From contig CAJTTU010000040.1 of NCBI GenBank assembly GCA_910579325.1, forward strand, positions 1 to 27,249: a stretch of 27,249 bases of DNA, in the 5' to 3' direction. The DNA is from an uncultured Lachnospiraceae bacterium (GTDB lineage Bacteria > Bacillota > Clostridia > Lachnospirales > Lachnospiraceae). Under the pieces are notes generated by a model. That model had not been told where the DNA came from. It did no database searches and was given only the letters and a program-made list of their open reading frames with translations. Positions within the stretch are counted from its first letter, which is position 1, and each line of letters starts with the position of its first letter. A program made the translations under genes and the position numbers. Of this stretch, positions 17,401-25,625 are shown piece after piece.

Positions 17401-18075
17401 TGCGTTTTCGTCTTTTCTGCGCCGGTGTGTGATGGAATTTTCCCGCTGGACGTAATGATAGAGGCGGCGGTCCACGTATTTCACCGTTTCGGCCCGGAAG
17501 TACAGTTTTGGCGTCCACAGCTCGTCCTCATGGAGCAGACCTTTTGCAAAATAAAGTCTGTGCCGCAGGATCAGACTGCTTCTGACAGCTTTTAAAAAGA
17601 CGGCGGCAAGGAACCCGCGTTTTTTGATATTGTCTAATATATAGTTTTTCCCGCTTTTGATCATGCCCTCGTCTACATAACAGGTATTGATATATCCGGT
17701 CTTTTTTCCGTTTTCCACGAACCATCCGTTAAATTCCAGCACGTCCACAGCCGCTTTACAAAGCTCCCGGTCAATGATTTCCAGCGCGTCCGCCTCAATA
17801 AAATCATCCCCGTCGATAAAGAGAACATATTCGGAGGAAATTTTCGAGATGCCGAAATTCCTGGCATCGGAAAGCCCGCCGTTTTCTTTTCGGTAGTATT
17901 CAAAACGGGAATCTCTTGCCGCGTAACTTCTGGCGATCACGGAACTGCGGTCTTCGGAGCCGTCGTCCACCATGACAGCCCGGAAGTTGCCATAAGTTTG
18001 ACAGAGGATGCTGTGCAGGCATCGCTCCAGCTCATTTTCAACGTTATAAATGGGAATAATCAGGTCATAGTTCAT
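17371..18075 (-). CDS. Family 2 glycosyltransferase, frameshifted near its C-terminus
   Basis: This 234-residue frame contains the full GT-A catalytic domain of a family 2 glycosyltransferase. Visible are the N-terminal LIIPIYNVE, the nucleotide-binding VDDGS at 36-40, NGGLSDARN, the DGDD at 88-91 that binds metal and UDP-sugar, and HEDELW as the likely catalytic base region. It stops prematurely after HIKKSCTG because of a one-base deficit in a homopolymer; the rest of the protein continues in the next frame. The start overlaps the stop of the upstream glycosyltransferase gene (ATGA), indicating coupled translation. The truncated product keeps the catalytic motifs and may retain some function. 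The shift could be genuine, phase-variable or a sequencing error. Confidence 0.75.
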   Translation of the reverse strand: MNYDLIIPIYNVENELERCLHSILCQTYGNFRAVMVDDGSEDRSSVIARSYAARDSRFEYYRKENGGLSDARNFGISKISSEYVLFIDGDDFIEADALEIIDRELCKAAVDVLEFNGWFVENGKKTGYINTCYVDEGMIKSGKNYILDNIKKRGFLAAVFLKAVRSSLILRHRLYFAKGLLHEDELWTPKLYFRAETVKYVDRRLYHYVQRENSITHRRRKDENARHIKKSCTG

Positions 18076-18875
18076 TGTCTTGCCTCATTCAGCCATTTAC
18101 TTACGAACCAGATGATTCGTCTTCTGCAGTATTTGATCTGGTTAAACAAAAGAATGAAGATCAGGAAGGGCCTGCTGATCAGATGCATCTGGTACAGTTC
18201 CTTTACATTGGCATTTCTGCCCTGGTGGCATTCCTTTAAATGTGAAGTCAGGCCGCTCTCACCGAAATATTTTTTCTGAATGGAGATTCCAACTAATTTT
18301 TCCGCCAGAACGTAATAGCTGTCGTATAGCAGAAACCGCTGGAAAAACTGATTATCTTCGTAATACTGCCTGTTCTCGTCGAATAACCCCAGTTTTTCTC
18401 CCACCGCTTTCCGGAAGACCACGGAGGGCGTTGTGGCACAGTTTCGGATACAAATGTCTCTGGCCGTCATTTTACACAGTCCGTGCCGTCTCCGCAGCCA
18501 TGTTCTGAGAGGGGCATGGGCGCCCAGGAAGTATATATGACCGTGCTCCGCGATAATCTGGCTCTGCCGTTCCAGCTTATGGGCCATCCAGACGTCGTCC
18601 GCATCCAGCAGGGCGATCCACTCTGCTTTCGCTGCCCGGACACCCCGGTTTCTGGTATAGGAGACGCCGCGGTGTTCATGCTGCAGATACAGAAAGGGCA
18701 TAGAGGGATGAGCGGATATGTAATCGGTCACAATCCTGGCAGTCTGGTCCAGGGAGCCGTCGTCGACGACGATGATTTCTTCGATCAGGTCAAAACGCGT
18801 CTGGTTTTTCACGGAATCCAGCACTTGCGTAATCGTTTTTTCACAGTTGTATGCAGGTATGACAACACTGAACAT
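18072..18875 (-). CDS. Family 2 glycosyltransferase
   Basis: A 267-residue GT-A enzyme. The start FSVVIPAYNCEKT, the VVDDGS at 36-41, the YTRNRGV segment and the LLDADDVW around Asp91-Asp94 are the standard donor-binding features of family 2. YYEDNQFFQR is the likely catalytic base region. The C-terminal part is basic and amphipathic (RRRIIWFVSKWL), suggesting loose membrane contact. It is the first gene of the minus-strand operon, with GGAG before ATG 18875. The sugar transferred cannot be deduced. Confidence 0.85.
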   Translation of the reverse strand: MFSVVIPAYNCEKTITQVLDSVKNQTRFDLIEEIIVVDDGSLDQTARIVTDYISAHPSMPFLYLQHEHRGVSYTRNRGVRAAKAEWIALLDADDVWMAHKLERQSQIIAEHGHIYFLGAHAPLRTWLRRRHGLCKMTARDICIRNCATTPSVVFRKAVGEKLGLFDENRQYYEDNQFFQRFLLYDSYYVLAEKLVGISIQKKYFGESGLTSHLKECHQGRNANVKELYQMHLISRPFLIFILLFNQIKYCRRRIIWFVSKWLNEARQ

Positions 18876-18928
18876 TTGCTCTCCGGATCTTTGTGCGGGG
18901 GAAGTTGGAAATTCGCTGTTACTGGTAA

Positions 18929-18957
18929 ATTATAACATGAATCTGTTGATAATTCTA
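18929..18957 (-). promoter_or_regulatory. Candidate promoter of the polysaccharide operon
   Basis: On the minus strand the sequence reads TGTTATAAT, a perfect -10 (plus-strand 18929-18934) with extended TG. The -35 position (TAGAAT, 18952-18957) is weak. It lies about 55-85 bases before the first glycosyltransferase and is back to back with the pyrC promoter. Confidence 0.5.
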
Positions 18958-18965
18958 TTGGAATC

Positions 18966-18994
18966 TTGCCCCCTTTTCGAAACTGTGTTAAACT
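18966..18994 (+). promoter_or_regulatory. Candidate promoter of pyrC
   Basis: TTGCCC (18966-18971), 17 bases, then TAAACT (18989-18994) with extended TG. The 12-base core CTGTGTTAAACT is identical to that of the rdrA promoter. No pyrimidine-responsive attenuator hairpin is evident in the leader. Confidence 0.5.
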
Positions 18995-19092
18995 ATCGGA
19001 AAAAGTAACAGAGAATTTGTGAACAACAGGATTTGCGGATATAAAAATGGATGTACGCAAAATGACCGCGACAAAACAGGAGTGATATACAG

Positions 19093-20370
19093 ATGAAATT
19101 ACTGATTCAAAACGGACATATAATCGACCCTGCTGCCGACCGCGACGGGAAGTATGACATATTGATTGAGGACACAACGGTTTCGGAAATCGCTCCCCAT
19201 ATCGGGGCGGAAAGGGCGGATCAGGTGGTGGATGCGTCGGGCTGCTATGTGGTTCCGGGCTTTATCGACCTTCATGTGCATCTGCGGGACCCGGGGCTGA
19301 CCTATAAGGAGACCCTTGCTACCGGCTCTCTGGCGGCGGCGAAAGGCGGCTTTACCAGCATCTGCCCCATGCCCAACACGAAGCCGGTGACGGACACGCC
19401 GGAGAAAATCAGGGAGCTTCTGAAGCGGGCGAAAACGGAATCGGCGGTTCATATCCTTCCGATCGGCGCCGTTACCGTGGGGCAGGAGGGGGAGATTGTC
19501 ACGGATATGAAGGGAATGGCCGAGGCCGGGGCCGTAGGCGTCAGCGAGGACGGCAAATCCGTGATGAACAGCCAGGTTTACAGAGAAGGGATGAAGCTGG
19601 CGAAAGAAAACGGCCTGGTGGTGATGGCTCACTGTGAGGACAAGAACCTGGTAAACGGCGGCGTGATGAACGCCGGGGCGAAGGCGGAAGAACTGGGCCT
19701 TCCTGGTATCACCAATGCCGTGGAGGATGTGATTGTGGCCAGGGATATCCTTCTGGCGAAGGAAACCGGGGCGAAGCTGCATCTGTGCCATTGTTCTACC
19801 GAGGACAGCGTGGCGCTGACCCGGCTGGGCAAAGAACTTGGCGTGGACGTGACCGCCGAGGTCTGCCCCCATCATTTCGCCATGAGCTGTGAGGAGATCA
19901 CGGAGGATCACGGCCGGTTCAAGATGAATCCGCCGCTGCGGGGCGAAGCAGATGTGGAGGCGCTGAAAAAGGGGCTGGCGGACGGAACCATGGACTGTAT
20001 CTCCACAGACCATGCCCCCCATGCGCCGGAGGAGAAAAACTGCTCGATGATGCAGGCGGCCTTTGGTATCGTGGGGCTGGAAACAGCCTTTGCGCTGGGC
20101 TATACCTGCCTGGTGGAAGCGGGCGTACTGTCCCTGAACCGGCTTGTGGAGCTGATGACGGCAAAGCCGGCGGCGGTTCTGGGAATCGGCAAGGGCTGTA
20201 TCGCAGAAGGGCGGACGGCGGATATCGCGGTTGTGGATGTGAGGGAAAGCTACCGGATCGATGCGTCGGCTTTTGCTTCGAAAGGAAGGAATACGCCTTT
20301 TGATGGGATGACGGTGAAAGGGCGGGTGAAGGCGACGATTGTGGATGGGGTGGTTGTGTATCAGGGGTGA
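19093..20370 (+). CDS. pyrC: Dihydroorotase (class I)
   Basis: A 425-residue zinc hydrolase that interconverts carbamoyl aspartate and dihydroorotate, the third step of pyrimidine synthesis. The metal site begins with DLHVHLRDPG (His61, His63). Further expected motifs follow in order: PMPNTKP, GVSEDGKSV with the bridging Asp, AHCED, LCHCST, the CPHH segment and STDHAPH with the catalytic Asp. The C-terminal part has the usual GKGCIAEGRTADIAVVD. Length matches bacterial class I enzymes. AGGAG lies 11 bases before ATG 19105-independent start codon at 19093. It stands alone here rather than in a pyr operon. Confidence 0.95.
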   Translation: MKLLIQNGHIIDPAADRDGKYDILIEDTTVSEIAPHIGAERADQVVDASGCYVVPGFIDLHVHLRDPGLTYKETLATGSLAAAKGGFTSICPMPNTKPVTDTPEKIRELLKRAKTESAVHILPIGAVTVGQEGEIVTDMKGMAEAGAVGVSEDGKSVMNSQVYREGMKLAKENGLVVMAHCEDKNLVNGGVMNAGAKAEELGLPGITNAVEDVIVARDILLAKETGAKLHLCHCSTEDSVALTRLGKELGVDVTAEVCPHHFAMSCEEITEDHGRFKMNPPLRGEADVEALKKGLADGTMDCISTDHAPHAPEEKNCSMMQAAFGIVGLETAFALGYTCLVEAGVLSLNRLVELMTAKPAAVLGIGKGCIAEGRTADIAVVDVRESYRIDASAFASKGRNTPFDGMTVKGRVKATIVDGVVVYQG

Positions 20371-20378
20371 GCCCGTCA

Positions 20379-20429
20379 GGCCGTATTCTTTCGGAATTAC
20401 AGATTTCAGAAAACTGGAAGAATACGGCC
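20379..20429. repeat. Perfect 12-bp inverted repeat after pyrC
   Basis: GGCCGTATTCTT (20379-20390) is the exact reverse complement of AAGAATACGGCC (20418-20429), with a 27-base loop. No T-run follows on either strand, so it is not a classic intrinsic terminator. A further partial arm, ACCGTAT, lies downstream at about 20446-20452 and could pair with the right arm instead. It lies between the convergent 3' ends of pyrC and the chemotaxis gene and may act as an mRNA-stabilising or bidirectional ending hairpin. Confidence 0.55.
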
Positions 20430-20477
20430 ATTTGCTATAAAAAATACCGTATCAAATTGAATGCGCAGAAACGCTTC

Positions 20478-22181
20478 CTACATAACGGAGCCGTTTTTAA
20501 GCTTAAACTTCTCCACCAGACCCTTCATCAGCTGCGCCTGGCTGGACAGCTCTTCGCTTGCGGCAGCGCTTTCCTGGGCGGTCGCCGAGTTGGTCTGCAC
20601 GACGCTGGAAATCTGGTCGATCCCCGTCGTAATCTGGGAGATGGAATCGGCCTGGTTGCTGCTGGCCTCTGAAATCTGCCCGATAATGCCTGCCATTTCA
20701 TTGACATTGTTTACGGCCTGAAACAGAGACTGTGCCGTCTCATCGACGATCTGCGTCCCGTTTTCTACTGCCTTTAAGGAATTTTCGATTAAAACAGAGG
20801 TATTCTGGGAGGCTTCCGCGCTCTTGCTGGCCAGGTTGCGGACCTCGTCGGCTACCACGGCAAAGCCCTTTCCGGCATCGCCTGCCCGGGCGGCCTCTAC
20901 GGCGGCGTTCAGGGCAAGGATGTTGGTCTGGAACGCAATGTCTTCGATTGTCTTAATGATTTTGCCGATCTCACTGGAGCAGTTGCTGATATCGCCCATG
21001 GCCCGAATCATCTGCTGCATTTTTTCGTTGCTGGTATCCATTTCGGCGCTGACACTGCCTGCCATCGCGTTGGCCTGCCGTGCGTGATCTGCGTTCTCGC
21101 TTACCTTGTCGGAGATCTCGCTGATGGTGGCGGCCAGTTCTTCTACGGAGCTGGCCTGTTCGGTCGCTCCCTGGGACAGGGCCTGGGCGCCGTTTGATAC
21201 CTGTTCGGACCCGTTCGCCACCTCGGCGGAGCTCTGGCTGATCTGCAGCATCGTGTCGTTCAGCTTTTCGGCAATGCCCCGGAAGGAAACTAACAGCGGA
21301 TAAAATCCTCCCGTATATTCTTCCTCGCAGATGGAATCCACCGTAAAATCTCCGGCGGCCATTTTGGCGAGGAATTTATTTTCGTCGTCGATAATCACCT
21401 GAAGCTTACGGATCAGACGGCGTACCTGCTCGGCGAGAACGCCCAGCTCATCCCTGGAAGTATAGGAAATCTCCACGTCCAGATCTCCCTCCGCCATTTT
21501 GAGGGCGGCCGCCTCGATCTCGGAAATCGGCGTCTTAATCAGGCGCACGACCACGAAGGAGAAGAATACGCCCACCAGGATGATGGCAATGATCACTGCA
21601 GCCATAAGGATTGTGGCGGTTCTGTAGAGGAAGAAGCTTTCCTCTGTCGCCGCGTCGCTGCCCTCCGTGTTATAGGTGATAATATCATTAAAAGCGCTGT
21701 TTAATGAATTGTAAAGTTCTACGCATTCTCCCTCCAGGATCGTACGGGCATCCTCGACGTGTCCCTGTTTCGCCAGTTCCATCATTTCTTCATCTGCTTT
21801 ATCGTACTGGGTCCAGAGCTTCATGGTATTGTCATAGAAAGCCCGTTCTTCCTCGTCAATTAATCCCGCGTATTCGGCCAGGAGGGCATCCATGTCTTTT
21901 TTTTCGTTCTGGAGGTACTGCAGGCTGGATTCCTTTACATCGTCGGAAATCGCGGTCAGGTATCCCAGTTCATTCAGGCGGATATTGGAAATCGTAGTGG
22001 ACAGATCCCTGGCCGTGTCGATACTGGGAAGCCAGCTGGTGGAAATATCGCTTGTCATGTCGTTCATCCGGCCCATCAGTGAGAATGACATCCCGCCGAT
22101 GATCAGCATGCCAATCAGCGCCACGCCTATGAGGATATAAAGCTTCAGTCTGATTTTTAGATTGCGTATGTAGTTGATCAT
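20478..22181 (-). CDS. Methyl-accepting chemotaxis protein
   Basis: A 567-residue transmembrane receptor. It has a membrane helix at about residues 10-32 and a helical extracellular domain of the four-helix-bundle type. A second membrane helix follows at about 190-210, then one or two HAMP-like segments (MAEGDLDVEI and MAAGDFTVDS) and a long signalling coiled coil. The highly conserved hairpin tip that binds CheA/CheW is present as QTNILALNAAVEAARAGDAG. No C-terminal pentapeptide for CheR docking is seen. The frame is open 44 codons upstream, but ATG 22181 is preceded by AAGGAG and starts the normal N-terminus. The ligand is unknown. Confidence 0.92.
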   Translation of the reverse strand: MINYIRNLKIRLKLYILIGVALIGMLIIGGMSFSLMGRMNDMTSDISTSWLPSIDTARDLSTTISNIRLNELGYLTAISDDVKESSLQYLQNEKKDMDALLAEYAGLIDEEERAFYDNTMKLWTQYDKADEEMMELAKQGHVEDARTILEGECVELYNSLNSAFNDIITYNTEGSDAATEESFFLYRTATILMAAVIIAIILVGVFFSFVVVRLIKTPISEIEAAALKMAEGDLDVEISYTSRDELGVLAEQVRRLIRKLQVIIDDENKFLAKMAAGDFTVDSICEEEYTGGFYPLLVSFRGIAEKLNDTMLQISQSSAEVANGSEQVSNGAQALSQGATEQASSVEELAATISEISDKVSENADHARQANAMAGSVSAEMDTSNEKMQQMIRAMGDISNCSSEIGKIIKTIEDIAFQTNILALNAAVEAARAGDAGKGFAVVADEVRNLASKSAEASQNTSVLIENSLKAVENGTQIVDETAQSLFQAVNNVNEMAGIIGQISEASSNQADSISQITTGIDQISSVVQTNSATAQESAAASEELSSQAQLMKGLVEKFKLKNGSVM

Positions 22182-22231
22182 GTTTCTGGTCTCCTTGTTT
22201 ACGTTGGTGTCATTGTTTGATGCTGCTTTTG

Positions 22232-22250
22232 AGTATAACAATATATCGGT
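22232..22250 (-). promoter_or_regulatory. Candidate promoter of the chemotaxis gene
   Basis: Two overlapping options lie on the minus strand. ACCGATAT (plus-strand 22243-22250) matches the sigma-D -10 (CCGATAT), which would suit a motility gene, but no good TAAA -35 is correctly spaced. TGTTATACT (22232-22240) is an extended sigma-A -10. Confidence 0.35.
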
Positions 22251-22288
22251 ATATTTTTCATGTTTGATAAGTAAATGCAGGACTTTTA

Positions 22289-22317
22289 TGTATAGAAGTG
22301 ATCTGTTTTTCATAAGA
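22289..22317 (+). promoter_or_regulatory. Possible forespore-type promoter of the S8 protease gene
   Basis: TGTATA (22289-22294), 16 bases, then CATAAGA (22311-22317) resemble the sigma-F/sigma-G pattern (TGNATA and CATNHTA), with one mismatch in the -10 and a slightly short spacer. It is tentative. Confidence 0.25.
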
Positions 22318-22345
22318 GTGAATAAATGGGAAAACGGGGGACGTT

Positions 22346-24097
22346 ATGCCTGATCCGAAAAATGAGAATCTTTTAAATCTGAGTCTGGAAGCCACGGAGG
22401 AGGAGCGGGAAAAATCGCCGATTTTAATGACGGGCTTTGACCCCCAGGAAGACCGTTGGGAGCTGATTGTGAAATACGGCGGCGAGCTGTCCCGGATTAC
22501 GGAGCAGTTCCCCGGAACTCTGGTGCAGGAGCTGCTGAATTCGTACGCGATTTTAAACATTTCCCAGCAGTATGTGGATGCCCTGGCCGCACTGCCCCAG
22601 ATTTTATATGTGGAGAAACCGAAACGGCTGTTTTTTGCCGTTGCCAGAGGAAAGCAGGTATCCTGCATCGCTTCTGTCCAGGGCGGCCGGGAGGGGCTGA
22701 CGGGGAGAGGGGTGTTGGTGGGGATTGTGGATTCCGGTATCGATTACACCCACCCGGATTTCTGCAATGAAGACGGAACCAGCCGTATCCTGTCGATCTG
22801 GGATCAGCAGTCGGACAGGGGAACGCCGCCGGAGGGCTTTGTTTTTGGGACGGAATACGGCAAAGAACAGATCGACGAGGCGCTGGCCCAGACTTCGGCG
22901 GCCGACCGCCAGGCCATTGTGCCGGCCATGGATTTAAGCGGCCACGGTACGGCGGTGGCCGGTATTGCCGCAGGGAACGGGAGGGCGCAGGAGGGGCTTT
23001 ACCGGGGCGTGGCCTATGAGAGCCCGATTATAGCGGTGAAGCTGGCGGTTCCGATGGAAAATTCATTTCCCAGAACGACCCAGCTGATGGCGGGCATCGA
23101 CTATCTGGTGCGCAAATCTCTGGCGTTGAATATGCCTATGGCGATTAATATCAGTTTCGGAAATAATTACGGGAGTCATTCCGGCACCAGTCTGCTGGAG
23201 ACCTATATCGACGACATTGCGGGGCTTGGCAGAACCGCCATCTGCATCGGCACGGGAAATGAGGCGGCGGAACCGGTGCACACGGCCGTACAGTTTATGA
23301 AAGGGCGGCAGGACAGCCCCCGGGACGTGCTGCTGGGGGTGGCTCCTTCTCAGACTTCGCTGAGCGTGCAGATTTGGAAGGAATATGCGGATGAGATCGA
23401 TATAGAGGTGCTCCATCCTTCAGGCCGTTCTACCGGGGTATTGTCTGCCGCTGCGGGGGCGCAGAGGTTTCCGTTCGGGGATACGACGCTGCTGGTTTAT
23501 TTTGGAGAGCCCAGCCCTTACAGTATTAACCAGGAGATTTTTGTCGATATGATCCCGCGGGGTTCTTTTGTGGACAGCGGTACCTGGGTGATCCGGCTGA
23601 CGCCCCGGAATATCCTGATCGGCCGGGTGGATCTGTGGCTGCCGACCGGGGGCGTGCTGAACCGGGGCAGCGGGTTTCTGAATCCGGAGCCTTATACGAC
23701 GCTGACCATTCCCTCCACAGCCAGAAAGGCGATCGCCGTGGGGGCTTATGACGCTTATACGGATACGTACGCAGATTTTTCCGGTAGGGGGTATACCCGT
23801 TTTACCGAGATGATTAAACCGGATATCGCGGCGCCGGGGGTGAATGTGATGACCACTGCCGTCGGCGGCGGATACGGGCCGGTGACAGGGACATCCTTTG
23901 CCACGCCTTTTGTGACCGGCAGCGCGGCGCTGATGATGGAGTGGGGGATTGTCAGGGGGAACGATCCGTTTTTGTACGGGGAGAAGATCAGGGCGAGCCT
24001 GCAAAGAGGAGCCAGAAGGCCGATTGCGGAGAGGGAGTATCCGAATGCGAGGTGGGGGTATGGGGCGTTGTGTTTGAGGGATAGCCTGCCGGGGTAA
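22346..24097 (+). CDS. Csp-like subtilisin-family (S8) serine protease
   Basis: A 583-residue S8 protease with the full triad. Asp129 lies in IVDSGIDYTHPDF, His200 in DLSGHGTAVAGIAAG and Ser517 in GTSFATPFVTG; Asn305 in GTGNEA is the oxyanion residue. The first 100 or so residues look like a built-in prodomain. A jelly-roll-like insertion of about 130 residues (330-460) separates the oxyanion and serine segments. This layout matches the Csp germination proteases of Clostridia, where CspB cleaves pro-SleC to start cortex hydrolysis. Lachnospiraceae also carry several paralogs of unknown role. There is no signal peptide, as for Csp proteins. GGGGGA lies five bases before ATG 22346. A germination role is inferred and would be stronger with sleC or cspC nearby, which are not in the window. 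Confidence 0.85.
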   Translation: MPDPKNENLLNLSLEATEEEREKSPILMTGFDPQEDRWELIVKYGGELSRITEQFPGTLVQELLNSYAILNISQQYVDALAALPQILYVEKPKRLFFAVARGKQVSCIASVQGGREGLTGRGVLVGIVDSGIDYTHPDFCNEDGTSRILSIWDQQSDRGTPPEGFVFGTEYGKEQIDEALAQTSAADRQAIVPAMDLSGHGTAVAGIAAGNGRAQEGLYRGVAYESPIIAVKLAVPMENSFPRTTQLMAGIDYLVRKSLALNMPMAINISFGNNYGSHSGTSLLETYIDDIAGLGRTAICIGTGNEAAEPVHTAVQFMKGRQDSPRDVLLGVAPSQTSLSVQIWKEYADEIDIEVLHPSGRSTGVLSAAAGAQRFPFGDTTLLVYFGEPSPYSINQEIFVDMIPRGSFVDSGTWVIRLTPRNILIGRVDLWLPTGGVLNRGSGFLNPEPYTTLTIPSTARKAIAVGAYDAYTDTYADFSGRGYTRFTEMIKPDIAAPGVNVMTTAVGGGYGPVTGTSFATPFVTGSAALMMEWGIVRGNDPFLYGEKIRASLQRGARRPIAEREYPNARWGYGALCLRDSLPG

Positions 24098-24118
24098 AAA
24101 TTTTATATTGATTAGAAT

Positions 24119-24181
24119 AATGCACACTTTATTCAACAGCTATGTGTTGAATAAAGTGTGCATTATATGTTGAATAAAGTG
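24119..24181. repeat. Three copies of a 13-bp operator-like site
   Basis: The site GTTGAATAAAGTG occurs inverted at 24125-24137 and direct at 24146-24158 and 24169-24181. The first two form a perfect 19-bp inverted repeat (24119-24137 and 24146-24164) around an 8-base loop. The third copy overlaps the -35 box of the next gene. No T-run follows the palindrome, so it is more likely a protein-binding site than a terminator. Confidence 0.7.
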
Positions 24182-24198
24182 TTGAAAAGGGATATACT
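24170..24198 (+). promoter_or_regulatory. Promoter of the first AlbA_2 regulator
   Basis: TTGAAT (24170-24175), 17 bases, then TATACT (24193-24198) is a good sigma-A promoter. Its -35 lies inside the third operator-like site, and transcription would begin at about 24205, just at the GGAGG ribosome binding site, leaving a very short leader. Confidence 0.75.
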
Positions 24199-24218
24199 AT
24201 GTTTGGAGGTATGTGGAT

Positions 24219-25505
24219 ATGAACCTTGGAATGGAAACGGAGTTAATTGAATTCAAAAAATCGACAGGAGAATTGAAAGAAGGAATTATTTCTTTGGCCT
24301 CTATGCTGAATAAAAATGGAAGAGGAGTGCTGTATTTTGGCGTGAGGAATGATGGTGAAATTGTAGGCCAGCAAATTGGAGATCGCACTATGCGTGAGAT
24401 TTCTCAGGGGATAGCGAATGCAATGAAACCGCAAGTGATACCGACAATTATTATGGAACTACGCGAAGACAAAAATGTAATAAAAGTTATGGTTGAAGGA
24501 GATGAAAGACCTTATTCAGCATATGGGAAATATTACATGAGGTTAGCGGACGAGGATCGGGAAATATCACCGCGGCAGTTACGAGGGTTGATGCTTAGCG
24601 CATCGGATTCTATTGTAAATATAGAATCAAATAATCAGGAACTGACTTTTAATCAGTTAAAGACATTATATATTGGAAACAATCTGACGCTTCGAGAAAA
24701 TACCTTTAAACAGAACTTGAATCTTTTAACACGTGACGGGACATATAATTTAATGGCCGGTATTCTGGCAGATGCCAACAGTTATTCCATCAAAGTGGCA
24801 GTATTCAGCGGAGCAGATAAAACAAATCTGATCAAGCGGAATGAATATGGTTATAAATGTATGCTTGTAGCAGTAAAACAGGTATTGGATTATATGGAAG
24901 CGTTGAATGACACGCTTGTGGATGTGGAGGGAAGTCTGAGGAAAGAAAGCAGGTTGTTTGATTTTCCATGCTTCAGGGAGGCATGGCTGAATGCTTGTCT
25001 GCACAATCGCTGGTCAAGACAAACACCGCCGGCTGTATATATGTTTAATGACCGTATTGAGATCATATCAGTGGGAGGTCTGCCGGACGGACTTACATTG
25101 GAAGAATTTTATGAGGGAAAAAGTAAGCCGGTGAATCTTGAGCTTCAGCAGATTATGGTTCAACTGGATTATATAGAACAGACGGGGCATGGAGTACCTC
25201 TGATTGTATCCAGATATGGGAGAGAAGTGTTTGACATCTCGGAAAATTTTATTACGGTAACAATTCCGCTGGATCATAAGAGGAACGTAAAAGATAGTAT
25301 ATCCAAAACAGCAAAAGCACTTGACGGCAGCGATGCAAAAATATTAGAGCTGATGAAAGAGAATTCCAATATCAGCGTCAGTGAAATCAGCAGGCGGGTT
25401 GGTTTGGGAACGACTACCGTTACAAAAAGAATTCGCCGTCTGAAAGAAGAAGGAATTGTTGAAAGAAAAGGCTCTAAAAAGACAGGACAATGGATTGTGG
25501 AATGA
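24219..25505 (+). CDS. AlbA_2/Schlafen-type regulator with winged-helix C-terminus
   Basis: A 428-residue protein of the divergent AAA-4 (AlbA_2, COG2865-type) family. An N-terminal AlbA_2 domain (about residues 1-130) begins METELIEFKKS and has the core NGRGVLYFGVRNDGEIVG. The middle holds a GHKL-like ATP-binding region (FREAWLNACLHNRW; EQTGHGVPLIV). The C-terminus (about 365-428) is a helix-turn-helix, ISVSEISRRVGLGTTTVTKR. Such proteins are often DNA-binding regulators; some Schlafen-domain proteins act in nucleic-acid defence. GGAGG at 24205-24209 favours ATG 24219 over GTG 24213. Three operator-like sites over its promoter suggest it controls its own expression. Its DNA is more A+T-rich than the spoIIIA region. 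Confidence 0.8.
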   Translation: MNLGMETELIEFKKSTGELKEGIISLASMLNKNGRGVLYFGVRNDGEIVGQQIGDRTMREISQGIANAMKPQVIPTIIMELREDKNVIKVMVEGDERPYSAYGKYYMRLADEDREISPRQLRGLMLSASDSIVNIESNNQELTFNQLKTLYIGNNLTLRENTFKQNLNLLTRDGTYNLMAGILADANSYSIKVAVFSGADKTNLIKRNEYGYKCMLVAVKQVLDYMEALNDTLVDVEGSLRKESRLFDFPCFREAWLNACLHNRWSRQTPPAVYMFNDRIEIISVGGLPDGLTLEEFYEGKSKPVNLELQQIMVQLDYIEQTGHGVPLIVSRYGREVFDISENFITVTIPLDHKRNVKDSISKTAKALDGSDAKILELMKENSNISVSEISRRVGLGTTTVTKRIRRLKEEGIVERKGSKKTGQWIVE

Positions 25506-25625
25506 TAAAATCATAATGAGGATTTAGTGAAATAAAGAGATTTCGGGAAGCGCCTCGAAGAAAATTACAGAAAAAGCGGAGACATTAATGGCGCTGGGGC
25601 TGTACACCCGCCAGCAAAACAGTAA

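Noticed and set aside
19099..20022. A 307-codon minus-strand frame opposite pyrC.
   Set aside because: pyrC is unmistakable, and the antisense frame is His- and Arg-rich with no domain.
24119..24164. The 19-bp palindrome read as a terminator for the S8 protease gene.
   Set aside because: No T-run follows on the plus strand, and a third copy of the arm overlaps the next promoter, which fits an operator better.
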